Shown here one piece after another: positions 43,038-53,124 of a stretch of 64,000 nucleotides of DNA (within the stretch, counting starts at the first letter, position 1; each line of letters begins with the position of its first letter). Source of the DNA: Pontibacter sp. Tf4. Lineage in GTDB: Bacteria > Bacteroidota > Bacteroidia > Cytophagales > Hymenobacteraceae. Made by a program: the position numbers and the translations under genes. The notes beneath the pieces are model-generated. The model did no database searches. It had not been told where the DNA came from and worked only from the letters and a program-made list of their open reading frames with translations. The stretch lies in contig NZ_JACKZC010000005.1 in assembly GCF_014212495.1 (NCBI RefSeq), positions 62,001 to 126,000 on the forward strand. The letters are read 5' to 3'.

Positions 43038-46000
43038 TTATTTTCTGTGCAGTAGTTTCACCGATTTTTGAAGACCGGATTTGCACACAATGTTGGCAAA
43101 GTATAAGCCATCAGACAGTTTAGCGCCGTCTACTTCCACAGACACCCGCTCGCCGGCCGCTGCATTACCAGCTTTCAGTTCGCGTACCAACTGGCCTTTG
43201 GAATCAAACAGCTGCACTACATACTCCTGCGACTCAGCCACTGTAAACTCTAAGGTAGTTCTGTCGGCGAATGGCATTGGGTATGCTGTCGCTTCTATAC
43301 CTGGTGCGGTTTCGGACTGCAGCGCGCTTGCTCTGGTTATAGTTTGCAGTGCAACGTTTTCGCTGTCGATGCAGAAGCTGATGTCGTCAATTGCACCAGA
43401 ACCTACATAGTCTACACCAGTACCATCGAGGTACACTTTCATCAGCATTACACCGCTGGTAGCACCCAGGTCTACGATCTGCTTGCTGTTGTTGCCCAGT
43501 GGTTTCAGTTGTACACTGTACAGCTCGTTGCCCTCGCCATCGTATAGTTTCACCCACGACCAGTCTTCATATTCATCGATATCAAGTGCTTTAAGTGAGT
43601 ACAGCGTTACAGGTCCGAAGGCAGAGAAGTCCAGTTCCAGGATACCGCCCCACTGGTTATCGTTCGGCACGTTGGTTCTGTCCTGGTTGATGATCAGCAC
43701 ATTGCCCCAGTCTTCGGTGTACAGGTCTTCATCGTCACCAGTCGGCATGCCGGTATTAAAGATAGCAGCATGATTGCCCAGGGCTATTGGTCCATCCGAT
43801 GTACGGCGGCGACCCAGTATACCGATCTCACCAGCGTTGGTAGTAGTCGATGTGATCAGGCCTGGCTCATCCTGGTTGAAGTCAGCGATGTAACAGCTTG
43901 GCTCTGGCTCAGGAGTAACGCATGGCTCTTCCACTTCGCGGGTAATGCAGAACTTGATCTCATCGATCGCGCCGGAACCTACATAGTCTACGCCGGTACC
44001 ATCCAGGTACACACGCATCTTCATAACTCCCTCTGTATTGCCCAGATCCACGATCTGTTTGCTGTTATTGCCAAGCGGCTGCAGCTGCACGCGGTATAGT
44101 TCGTTACCGGCACCATCATACAGCACTACCCACGACCAGTCTTCGTACTCGTCAATGTCGAGCGCTCTGAGCGATGTCATGGTAACAGGTCCGAAAGCAG
44201 AGAAGTCCAGTTCCAGCACGCCACCCCATTGGTTGTCGTTTGGCACATTGGTTCTGTCCTGGTTAATGATCAGTACTTTACCCCAATCCGGAGTGTACAG
44301 GTCTTCATCGTCACCAGTCGGCATTTCGGAGTTGAAGATAGCGGCGTGGTTGCCCAGGGCTATCGGTCCTTCCGGTGTGCGGCGCTGGCCTACGATCTGA
44401 ACGAGACCGGCATTGGTCATGGTAGAGGTAATAAGACCGGTATCATCCTGCTCAAAGTCGATTTCGTAGCAGGTAACTTCGGTGCGGGTAACCACCTGCG
44501 CCGGCAGTACTGTGGCAGTGGCAGTGGCGCTGCAACCTGTGCTGTTGTTGGTAACAGTTAAGGTATAAGTACCGGCCATGTTCACGGTTGGGTTCTGCTC
44601 GTTATAGGTAGTTCCGTCCGGTCCGGTCCAGCTGTACGATACGTTGGCTGTGGTAGACGAACCTGTTAACTGCACCGTACCGGTCACGCAATCCAGTGTG
44701 CCGCCCATTGCTGCTACATTCGGTGCATCGTCGTTCAGGTTAACAACTACGGCATCAGATGCACTGCAGCCAGTACGGTTATGAGTTACAGTAAGCACAT
44801 AAGTACCTGGCTCGTTTACAACCGGTGTAAGTGTGGTAGCACCTGATACAATGTTACCATCTGTAGTTGTCCATAAGTACGATACATTCTCGGTAGTAGA
44901 AGTACCCTGCAGCTGCACAGATGTTACTTTACAGGTCAGGGTGCGGGTTGCGCCGGCATCTACGTTAGGCAGATCGGTACGCTCTCTTACCACTACTTCG
45001 TCTGAAGCGCTGCAGCCTGTGCTGTTGTTGGTTACAGTAAGTACGTAGGTACCTGCCGCATTTACAACTGCTACAGCACTGTTGGCACCGGATACAATGT
45101 TACCGTCATGGGTTGTCCAGGCAAAGGTTACATTCTCCATATTGGAGGTACCTCTCAGCCTTACAGACTGCACATCGCAGGTAAGCACCTTGCTTTCACC
45201 GGCATCTACTACCGGACGAGGTTCTTCCTTAACTATAGCATCGCCGAAGGTGTTATCGCAGCCGCCTTTGTCTGTGGTAGCTACCACACGGTACCTGCCG
45301 GCCGGCTGCACGCCAAAGCTGATAGCGGAGCCGGTACCTTCTACTTCAGCACCAACATTGGTCCATACAGCACCGTTCAGCACCTGCAGCTGGTAATCCA
45401 CATTATTTTCAGAATCAGCTAAGGTTACTACGGCCCCGGCTGGGGTAGCACCCTGGCAGTAGTGGCCGCCGGTCAATGTATAAGCAGTTGGCAGATCGAT
45501 TACTCTTATAGTTGTAGTGGCAGTACCAACACATCCGTTTGTTCCGGTTACGGTATAGGTAAGCGTATGCAATCCAACACCTGCTGTAGCCGGGTTAAAC
45601 TGATAGCCGCCATTTACAGCTGTTACGCCGGCACCAGTCCAGACACCACCTGCAGGTGTACCCGCTAACGTAAAGGCTGGCGCATCTATGCAGATTCGGC
45701 CATACTCCTGAACAGTAACATGCGGCACGTCAATATCCTTGGTTACCTGAACGGTAGCAGTGTTTGAGCAGCCGGTTTCAGGGTTTGTTACGGTCAGTGT
45801 ATAAGTACCTTCCATTCCTACGGCTACCTGCTGTCCTTCCAGCGCAGCGCCTGTTGGTCCTACCCAGGTATAAACAGCTCCCTGTATGTCAGATGAGCCA
45901 CTTATAGTTACGGTTGGGTTGTCGCAGGTAATTTTACCACTTACAGAAGCCGAAGCCTCAGGCAATGGGTTAACTATAACTGTTGCATTACCAAAGGTAT

Positions 46001-48302
46001 CGTCGCAGCCGGTGGTGGCATTGGTGGCCAGTACACGGTAAGTTCCTGCAGGCTGTATACCAAAGCTGATGCCTGCGCCTGTGCCTGCTACCATGGCATT
46101 GGTTACATTGGTCCAGGTGCCGTTGTTGTTGATCTGTAACTGGTAATTTATGCCTGTGTCAGAGTCAGCAAGGGTTACGGCAGCACCCGCTGGAGTTGCT
46201 CCAGTGCAGTAAGCGCCTCCGGTTAAAGTATAAGCTGCCGGCAGGCCGTTTACAACTATAGTTGCAGTTGCCGAACCTTCGCATCCGTTCTCACCAACTA
46301 CCGTGTAAGTAAGCACATGCGAGCCTACACCTGCAGTGGCCGGGTTAAACTGGTAGCCGCCATTCACAGCTGTTACGCTGGTTCCGGTCCAGGTGCCTCC
46401 CGCCGGTGTTCCGCCTAAGGTGATGGCAGCAGCATCCACGCAAACAGGTCCGTATGTGCCGGCTGTTACAGTTGGTACATCTTTATCTTCTTCCACCACT
46501 ACCTGGTCGGTATCAGTACAGCCTGCTGCAGTCTCTACAGTAAGTGTATAGGTACCAGGTGCCATAACAGATGGGTTCTGTGCTGTAGAAGTGAAGTCGT
46601 TTGGTCCTGTCCAGGAATAGGAAGTAACCGCAATATCTGCAGAACCACTTAAGGTAACAGATCTGACACTACAGGTTAACTTACCAGTTACAGATGCAGT
46701 AGCTACCGGATTAGGATTGATAGTTACAACTATAGCTGCTCTCGGGCTTTCGCAGTTACCTACAGTTTGTGTTACATAGTAGGTAAGTGTGGTGGCAGTG
46801 GCAGTGCTTGGCACAGGGGCAGTAGCTGAGCCTTCTCCGCCTGTTGGTGCAGTGTACCATAGCAGATTGGTGCCAGTGGCAGTAAGTGCTACAGCTGTTT
46901 CGCCCACGCAATACGATACCGGTGATGTACCCGGAGCATTAGGAGTAGTGCCGGGAGCTGCAACGCCAGAGCCAGGTGCACTTGTACAGCCATTAACTGT
47001 TTGCGTTACGGTGTAAGTACCAGCAGCCTGTACGGTTATAGTTGCGGTTGTTGCGCCGTTGCTCCAAAGCAGAGAGCCTGTATAGTTGCTGGCGGTAAGT
47101 GTAGAAGTACCATCGCAATTATCGACTACGGTTACGGTAGGTGCAGCTGGTATGGCGTTTACTGTTATGGTTTGTGAACAGATTTTATCGCCGTAGCCCT
47201 GCTTGCTTATTTTAACCGACAGTGTATATGTACCGGCAGCCCCTGCCAGCACCTGCACCGAAGTAGAAGTAGCTCCGCCCGTGGCGGTTATCGTTTTGGT
47301 GCCATCTCCGGCCGCGCCAACTATAGTTCCGTTACCGGTTATTGACCACAGATATGTCGCATCTGCCACATCGCTTGAAGCGGTATACTGGGTGGTTGCC
47401 CCTGAACAAACCGCTGTATCAGGTATAATGTCACAGGTAGGGAAGATGATCTGGTTTACATTTTTGAAAGGAACGGTCTGGTTACCTACACTGATCACGT
47501 CATCTGACGGATCAATTACCAAACCAGCACTGATCGCGGCCTGCAGGTTACCGGTTGGCTTGCTGCCAGGGTCACATTCGATACGTACATCTATACGCAA
47601 CACTACTTTTTCGCCGGCTTCCAGGTCGTCAACTTTTACGGTGCCAAGCAGTTTGCTGCCGTTCTGGAATAATGGCCCTGTAAGCTGCTCTTCTGTTAAT
47701 GTTGCAGTGCTGCCGCCATCATCAACTATACCAGCGTCTGTGCCGCCCGGGCCATCGCCGCCAACATCGCCATAGTTTACCTGTACACCCACTATATCGC
47801 CCAGTGCAACACCAGGTTGCCCGGTGGCATCTGCCAGAAACTCATAATCCAGTTCTATAGTTTGTGCACCAACAGCGTCATCCGCCACGGTTATTTGTGT
47901 CAGGAAGGTAACAATGTCGCCACAGGTAAAATCCCCGCCTTCCAGCGACTCCACTACATCGTTGTTAACCCCGATGGTTCTGTCATCGAAAGCGCCGCCG
48001 CCTGTAGCGTGGTTATAAGTGTAAGGCGCTGCAGCCACAAAGTCCAGGCTAAAGTCTCCCCCATCATACGCAGCAGCTGCCGCTTTTGGGGTTGCCAGGT
48101 TCATAGCGGACCATAGCGCAGCTCTTACACCGGATTTGGAAAGCAGAAGCTGGCTGGAGTAGCTGTTCGATTTGACTACGCTTACATAGTTTGCGTTCAG
48201 TACGCCTGGTACTGCAAAAAGCAGTAACACCAGCCATAGCCGCTGCCAATGCGTTTTTAATAAGTGTTGCGTTATACACGCGTAATTGTCGAAATTTTTC
48301 AT
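43038..48302 (-). CDS. Giant T9SS-exported Ig/PKD-like repeat protein (surface protein B)
   Basis: A 1754-aa secreted protein. After the signal peptide (WLVLLLFAVPGVLNA) comes a unique region of about 250 residues (GGDFSLDFVAAAPYTY), then a long array of Ig/PKD-like modules with recurring 'AGTYTLTVTN...GCS' and paired blocks such as GGYQFNPATAGVG (twice) and QPAGTYRV/QPAGRYRV, then two copies of the ~175-aa domain of protein A (about 1276-1454 and 1470-1643), then a type A T9SS sorting domain (about 1667-1754) almost identical to that of A. Likely an elongated surface adhesin or matrix protein. Start at ATG 48302 (MKNFDNYACITQ); the in-frame ATG at 48356 is less likely. Confidence 0.92.
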   Translation of the reverse strand: MKNFDNYACITQHLLKTHWQRLWLVLLLFAVPGVLNANYVSVVKSNSYSSQLLLSKSGVRAALWSAMNLATPKAAAAAYDGGDFSLDFVAAAPYTYNHATGGGAFDDRTIGVNNDVVESLEGGDFTCGDIVTFLTQITVADDAVGAQTIELDYEFLADATGQPGVALGDIVGVQVNYGDVGGDGPGGTDAGIVDDGGSTATLTEEQLTGPLFQNGSKLLGTVKVDDLEAGEKVVLRIDVRIECDPGSKPTGNLQAAISAGLVIDPSDDVISVGNQTVPFKNVNQIIFPTCDIIPDTAVCSGATTQYTASSDVADATYLWSITGNGTIVGAAGDGTKTITATGGATSTSVQVLAGAAGTYTLSVKISKQGYGDKICSQTITVNAIPAAPTVTVVDNCDGTSTLTASNYTGSLLWSNGATTATITVQAAGTYTVTQTVNGCTSAPGSGVAAPGTTPNAPGTSPVSYCVGETAVALTATGTNLLWYTAPTGGEGSATAPVPSTATATTLTYYVTQTVGNCESPRAAIVVTINPNPVATASVTGKLTCSVRSVTLSGSADIAVTSYSWTGPNDFTSTAQNPSVMAPGTYTLTVETAAGCTDTDQVVVEEDKDVPTVTAGTYGPVCVDAAAITLGGTPAGGTWTGTSVTAVNGGYQFNPATAGVGSHVLTYTVVGENGCEGSATATIVVNGLPAAYTLTGGAYCTGATPAGAAVTLADSDTGINYQLQINNNGTWTNVTNAMVAGTGAGISFGIQPAGTYRVLATNATTGCDDTFGNATVIVNPLPEASASVSGKITCDNPTVTISGSSDIQGAVYTWVGPTGAALEGQQVAVGMEGTYTLTVTNPETGCSNTATVQVTKDIDVPHVTVQEYGRICIDAPAFTLAGTPAGGVWTGAGVTAVNGGYQFNPATAGVGLHTLTYTVTGTNGCVGTATTTIRVIDLPTAYTLTGGHYCQGATPAGAVVTLADSENNVDYQLQVLNGAVWTNVGAEVEGTGSAISFGVQPAGRYRVVATTDKGGCDNTFGDAIVKEEPRPVVDAGESKVLTCDVQSVRLRGTSNMENVTFAWTTHDGNIVSGANSAVAVVNAAGTYVLTVTNNSTGCSASDEVVVRERTDLPNVDAGATRTLTCKVTSVQLQGTSTTENVSYLWTTTDGNIVSGATTLTPVVNEPGTYVLTVTHNRTGCSASDAVVVNLNDDAPNVAAMGGTLDCVTGTVQLTGSSTTANVSYSWTGPDGTTYNEQNPTVNMAGTYTLTVTNNSTGCSATATATVLPAQVVTRTEVTCYEIDFEQDDTGLITSTMTNAGLVQIVGQRRTPEGPIALGNHAAIFNSEMPTGDDEDLYTPDWGKVLIINQDRTNVPNDNQWGGVLELDFSAFGPVTMTSLRALDIDEYEDWSWVVLYDGAGNELYRVQLQPLGNNSKQIVDLGNTEGVMKMRVYLDGTGVDYVGSGAIDEIKFCITREVEEPCVTPEPEPSCYIADFNQDEPGLITSTTTNAGEIGILGRRRTSDGPIALGNHAAIFNTGMPTGDDEDLYTEDWGNVLIINQDRTNVPNDNQWGGILELDFSAFGPVTLYSLKALDIDEYEDWSWVKLYDGEGNELYSVQLKPLGNNSKQIVDLGATSGVMLMKVYLDGTGVDYVGSGAIDDISFCIDSENVALQTITRASALQSETAPGIEATAYPMPFADRTTLEFTVAESQEYVVQLFDSKGQLVRELKAGNAAAGERVSVEVDGAKLSDGLYFANIVCKSGLQKSVKLLHRK

Positions 48303-48962
48303 AAATAACTCGTTTTCATAGTTTATGATAGTTATTACCAGATAATCGTCCTGCAACAGCAGGCAACAGGGAACGTGAGAATGAATACCGTTGTGTTAAT
48401 TTACAACACAGATTCAGCAGGCTACGGAGGCTTTACAACCAGGGCCGCCAGGTAGAGGGCGCCTTCGGGCCGGGCATATAATTTACTCATGATTGGTATG
48501 GGTTTAGGTTAGCAGATGACCCTGAAAATGGTTGTGGTACATAGCAAGAAAGGCAGATAGCACAAAGCCCCCTGCCATAATGCCAGAAAACAGAAATAGT
48601 AACCAATTGAGAAATGAACCACTGGTAGCGTCTCACCATTTTGTTAATTTGTTTTAACAAACAAGTAATTCCCGCAGCACTATGCCGGGGCCTATCAGGG
48701 CTTATAGGTGTAGAGGGTTGGGGCGATATAAATCCGGTTTATAGTTTTAGCATCCCTACCAGGCACCGGATTAGTAAACAGTTTTACAATACGAGTATTA
48801 TGTACTAATATTTATAATATTTTGCACTTTATAAAACAAAAAGCTACTGTTATATAGTAAAAGAATATATAGCTTGAGTTAACAGCAGGTATTACTTAGT
48901 ACAATTAAATAAGGCTTTTTATATATACTCTTTCATCAATTTCCGGAAGATTTTATAAAAAA
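48303..48962. other. Gene-free region between surface genes B and C
   Basis: Leader of gene B with an upstream ATG at 48319 whose 6-codon ORF ends in TGA overlapping the gene B ATG. A short inverted pair GTTGTGTTAATTTACAACAC sits near 48390-48410. Beyond 48600 the DNA is very AT-rich. No gene seen. Confidence 0.55.
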
Positions 48963-49000
48963 AGGCGGGGCGCCCGGTATAGTTACCGGACGCCCCGCCT
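48963..49000 (-). terminator. Terminator of surface protein gene C
   Basis: AGGCGGGGCG and CGCCCCGCCT, one mismatch, then CCGGT/ACCGG, with loop ATAGTT. Minus-strand T-run follows. Confidence 0.88.
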
Positions 49001-49023
49001 GTATTAAAACAGCCTCCTACTGT

Positions 49024-52000
49024 TTAGTCTCGTTTCAATAATAGTTTCACGGCTTTGGCACCGGAGTCGCTGGTCATACGGGCAATGTACAAGCCTTCGT
49101 TCAGGCCGGCACCATCTACTTCAACCACCTGCAGTTCACCTGCTTTGGCTGTTCCCGCTTTCAGTTGTCTCACCAGTGCGCCTTTCATGTCATACAGGTT
49201 CACTACAAAGTTCTCGGTACGGCTGGTAGTAAATTCTATGGTAGCCTTGTCAGAGAACGGTGTTGGGTAAGCACTGATACGATCAGACTCTACGCCATCT
49301 AATTTCTGAACTTTAGTTATGGATTTTGGAGTTGCAGGAGTTCCACCCAAAGGACAACCTGCATTGTTTAGGCCATCTAAATATGTCGCATATGAACCTG
49401 CAGTGTTATTTCTGAATGCCGCATTAACCCCACTGATTATTTGTGAAGTAGTCAATTTGTAATCCACATCTGGGTGGCAAGCATTAAGAATTGCAGCTAC
49501 ACTCTGACGACCCAGATTATTAATACCGCCACCACCAAGGTTGAGTACTTGTATTAGTGTCAGATCTTTTAAGCTGGCAGGAGCATCCGCAAACACAGTT
49601 CCATATTTTGTATTAGGAGATAAATTCAATCCATCACAAGTCACCCAACGGTTTGTGTGGTTTTTCCAGTAACCTAAAGTACAACCCTCGAAGGCTACGC
49701 AGGTAGGTGCCACCAGAGTAACTACACTGCTGGAAGCTGTACATTGATTAGCATCTCTAACACTTACAGTATAAGATCCTGCTCCTAGATTAGGGATAGT
49801 ATAAGATCCGGTACTGTTTACAGATGATGCGAAGTTATTAACACTAACTGTGTATGGACCTGTACCTCCGGATATTGTTCCAGAAATAGAACCTCCCGAT
49901 AAATTGGCGCAGGTAGGATTACTACCTGTTGCAGTTACTGTAATGCCAGTTGGTTGATCTACTGTTTCTGTTAGGGTTTCAGTACAACCGTTAGCATCGG
50001 TTACAGTTACAGTGTATGTACCGGCCGCAAGTCCGGTCAAATCCTGTGGATCGTTGTCAGGCGACTCAGCACCGTCGTTGCTCCAGTCATAAGTATAAGG
50101 TGATACGCCACCACTTACGCTCAAATTAATGGCACCGGTGCTGGCGCCGTTACAGGCCACATCAGTTACCACAGCAGAAAGAACAATATCACTGGCTTGA
50201 TCCACTGTCTCAGTTAGGGTAGCAGTACAGCCGTTAGCATCTGTCACGATTACAGTATAGCTACCTGCTGCAAGATTTGTCAAATCCTGAGCATCATTAT
50301 CTGGGTTCTCAAGTCCATCGTTGCTCCAATCATAAGTATAGGGAGAGGTACCCCCGCTAACGCTCAGGTTAATGGCTCCTGTACTAGCGCCATTGCAGGC
50401 TACATCTGTAACTATGGCAGAAAGCATAATACCACTTGCTTCTTCTACAGTTCTTGTTAATGTTTCTGTGCAGCCATTAGCGTCGGTTACTGTTACTGTG
50501 TATGTACCGGCCGCAAGCCCACTAAGATCCTCTGTATCGTTGTCAGGTGATTCAGCACCGTCATTACTCCAGTCAAAGGTATATGGGCTAACACCACCGC
50601 TAACACTAAGATTTATTGCACCAGTACTGCCGCCATTACAAGCTACATGGGTTACCACTGCGGATAGTGTAATGTCGCTGGCTTCATCCACTACCTCAGT
50701 CAGAGTAGCAGTACAGCCATTGGCATCAGTTACAGTTACAGTATAGCTGCCTGCAGCAAGTCCGGTCAAATCCTGTGGATCGTTATCTGGCGATTCAGCA
50801 CCGTCGTTGCTCCAGTCATAAGTATAAGGTGATACGCCACCACTTACGCTCAGATTAATGGCACCGGTGCTGGCGCCGTTACAGGCCACATCAGTTACTA
50901 TGGCTGAAAGCACCATGTTAGAAATGGTTATAGTGACAGCATCATCATCTGTTGGACAAGGGCCTGTTGGGTCAGCAGATGTCAAAGTAAGTGTTACTGT
51001 ACCGGCACTAACTTCGGCTGCAGATGGAGTATAAGTTGGGTTAAGCACATTTCTGCTTGGGTTAAATGTACCTGTACCACCAGTCCAGCTGCCCGTGGTT
51101 GCACCACCGGTTACAGAACCATTTAATTGTACTGGATCTGCACTGCATGAAGTCACATCTGTGCCCGCATTGGTTACAACTGGTGTAAATATCAATGCCT
51201 GTACCTCCTCAGGTGTAGTTACGCATCCGTTAGCACTGGTAGCAGTAATCCAGAAAGAGGTTGTTGAAGATAAACTGCTTGTAGTAAATGTTGTACCTGT
51301 TTCTAGAAGGTTACCATTTGTAGCAGCATCGTACCATCTATAAGTTACTCCATTTAGTGGCGTAGGTACCTCGAAAGTTACTATACCAGGACCACACCTT
51401 TCTTCATCCAGCACACCAACAACACCTGAAGGAGTAATGTCTACATCAACCTCAATTACGTCTGTATCCGTACAACCTGACGAAATATCAGTTTTGGTAA
51501 CTGTATAAGTTTTAGGCTCTGTTGGGTTCGCGATCGGGTTACTAATATTTGTTGCACTTAAGCCATCTGCAGGCTCCCAGGAATATGTAAAAGCTGCATC
51601 GGGTGCTTCTCCTATTTGTTTACCATTTGTATTACTGGTACAGGTTATTGTAAAGTCGTCTCCGGCAAAGGCTGTAACCGCTGCATTATCTACAGTTACT
51701 GTAATCTGATCTGTATCAGAACAATTATCTGCTGTTCTTGTCTTGGTAACAGTATAAGTTGTTGTGGTAGTTGGGTTAGCAGTTGGATTACTTATGTTGG
51801 ATGCACTTAGGCCAGTAGTAGGGGTCCATGAATATGTAAACCCTGTTTGAGGAGATTCTCCTATTTGTTTACCATTCGGATTACTAACACAAGTAATAGA
51901 AAAGTCGTCTCCGGCAAAAGCTACAACAGGTGTTCTGATCGGCAGCACAGGTATAGCATCGCATTTAGGAGCTATCTTATCAGGATTTGCAGTTATTGCA

Positions 52001-52497
52001 GGACATTGATTGGCTGCAATATCAGAGGCAGGAGTCCAGGCACCATAAAAGTTTTGAATTTCTACCTGGTTACCGCAATTATAGGTGATTGGAATACTTA
52101 TAAGTGTTTGTGTTGTTCCACCCGGAAAACCATCATCATTACAGTCACTTATTGGAGTGCTACTGATAACGTTTCCATTTGCATCTTTAATTACTAAAGT
52201 GCCCCAATAAGCATATGCTGTTCTATTAGATTCTGTTGTGTTTTCAATTCTGAATGTCAGGTTTGATGTAAGGGGTTCTCCAGGTGTACAAGTCACACAA
52301 CCTGTACCGCTTAATGAAGCACTGAGTACTCTAAGATCATTAGAGGTACATGAAGTTGCAGGTGGAAGGTTTTGAGCATTAGTATTAACTGAAAAAGAAA
52401 AAACAGCTGTCATAACCATAGCAATTTGCCATAGTGCGTGCAGCTGCTTCGAAAGAAAATTACCCGTTCTGTGGGTATGAATTAAAATGTCTTTCAT
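49024..52497 (-). CDS. T9SS-exported SprB-repeat protein (surface protein C)
   Basis: A 1157-aa secreted protein: signal peptide ending ...SFSVNTNAQ; an N-terminal domain with several Cys (20-180); two PKD-like modules sharing AFAGDDF-ITC and KQIGE; Ig-like modules; four near-identical 80-aa SprB-type repeats (about 525-845; VACNGASTGAINLSVSGG) and one diverged repeat; a Cys domain with GCTLGYWKNHTNRW and GGGGINNLGRQSVAAILNAC; and a type A sorting domain (YPTPFSDKATIEF ... KLLLKRD). SprB repeats are known from the gliding adhesin of Flavobacterium, but that protein has a type B sorting domain and a PorP/SprF partner, absent here. Probably an adhesin. Confidence 0.93.
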   Translation of the reverse strand: MKDILIHTHRTGNFLSKQLHALWQIAMVMTAVFSFSVNTNAQNLPPATSCTSNDLRVLSASLSGTGCVTCTPGEPLTSNLTFRIENTTESNRTAYAYWGTLVIKDANGNVISSTPISDCNDDGFPGGTTQTLISIPITYNCGNQVEIQNFYGAWTPASDIAANQCPAITANPDKIAPKCDAIPVLPIRTPVVAFAGDDFSITCVSNPNGKQIGESPQTGFTYSWTPTTGLSASNISNPTANPTTTTTYTVTKTRTADNCSDTDQITVTVDNAAVTAFAGDDFTITCTSNTNGKQIGEAPDAAFTYSWEPADGLSATNISNPIANPTEPKTYTVTKTDISSGCTDTDVIEVDVDITPSGVVGVLDEERCGPGIVTFEVPTPLNGVTYRWYDAATNGNLLETGTTFTTSSLSSTTSFWITATSANGCVTTPEEVQALIFTPVVTNAGTDVTSCSADPVQLNGSVTGGATTGSWTGGTGTFNPSRNVLNPTYTPSAAEVSAGTVTLTLTSADPTGPCPTDDDAVTITISNMVLSAIVTDVACNGASTGAINLSVSGGVSPYTYDWSNDGAESPDNDPQDLTGLAAGSYTVTVTDANGCTATLTEVVDEASDITLSAVVTHVACNGGSTGAINLSVSGGVSPYTFDWSNDGAESPDNDTEDLSGLAAGTYTVTVTDANGCTETLTRTVEEASGIMLSAIVTDVACNGASTGAINLSVSGGTSPYTYDWSNDGLENPDNDAQDLTNLAAGSYTVIVTDANGCTATLTETVDQASDIVLSAVVTDVACNGASTGAINLSVSGGVSPYTYDWSNDGAESPDNDPQDLTGLAAGTYTVTVTDANGCTETLTETVDQPTGITVTATGSNPTCANLSGGSISGTISGGTGPYTVSVNNFASSVNSTGSYTIPNLGAGSYTVSVRDANQCTASSSVVTLVAPTCVAFEGCTLGYWKNHTNRWVTCDGLNLSPNTKYGTVFADAPASLKDLTLIQVLNLGGGGINNLGRQSVAAILNACHPDVDYKLTTSQIISGVNAAFRNNTAGSYATYLDGLNNAGCPLGGTPATPKSITKVQKLDGVESDRISAYPTPFSDKATIEFTTSRTENFVVNLYDMKGALVRQLKAGTAKAGELQVVEVDGAGLNEGLYIARMTSDSGAKAVKLLLKRD
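49960..50925 (-). repeat. Four tandem 240-bp SprB-type coding repeats
   Basis: Each unit encodes 80 residues including CNGASTGAINLSVSGG (CNGGSTG in one), SPYTYDWSNDG, and TVTDANGC. Sequence identity between units is very high at DNA level, so copy number may vary between strains. Confidence 0.9.
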
Positions 52498-53058
52498 AAG
52501 TAAAAGTTTTCATAGTATTTAATGTTTGGCTTTCTTCAGAATTTCTCTTTGCACTTTGCAAAGCAGGTAGCGTAAAGTTATAGCTCGGTAAAAGCTACAA
52601 ATCAGGGAGGACGTACTGCATTAGCCGCAACAAGGTAGCTGTTGCCTGCCTGGTTGAGACAAAGTATTATCATAGTAACTTAGTTGATTTTAATCCTACT
52701 TCGGGGGGTGTACCCAAAGACAAAATAGACATGTTGTAGCAGTGTTACTTTTTAGCTTCAACTAATAATGTTTTCTGAAATGGATGATTTGTTTAAAGCA
52801 GATAGAGGGGACTGCTCTTTATTCCTGACCACTTCCGGGTCATACTGACGACTTTCTTTAAGTAGCACAGCGTCTACATGGAGAGCTTACAAATTTCTAC
52901 TTACTAAATATAACGGAAGTCAATTTATTTTGTATTATACAAATAATGAATTAAAGCTAATAACTTTTAAACCATGGGGAAACTATAGAATATCAGGGCA
53001 AATAAAAATAGCAGAAACATACTATGTTTACTTGAACATATTTATACTTATTCATTAA
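52498..53058. other. Gene-free region between surface genes C and D
   Basis: Leader of gene C with an upstream ATG at 52513 (17-codon ORF, MKTFTYERH start) overlapping the gene start. A GGGAGGACG segment near 52605 and GGTTGAGACAAAGTA near 52651-52665 resemble pieces of the gene E upstream region. AT-rich; one AACTATAG at 52981. No gene. Confidence 0.5.
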
Positions 53059-53091
53059 AAACGGAAGCGAAATTAATATCCGCTTCCGTTT
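53059..53091 (-). terminator. Terminator of surface protein gene D
   Basis: Perfect 11-bp stem AAACGGAAGCG/CGCTTCCGTTT, 11-base AT loop, minus-strand T-run. Confidence 0.88.
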
Positions 53092-53124
53092 CTAAGTTGT
53101 ATTATTACTGTTATTTAGTCCACT

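Noticed and set aside
49960-50925. Regular 240-bp repeats considered as a CRISPR or satellite array
   Set aside because: They are in-frame coding repeats (SprB type); there are no short repeats with unique spacers and no cas genes.
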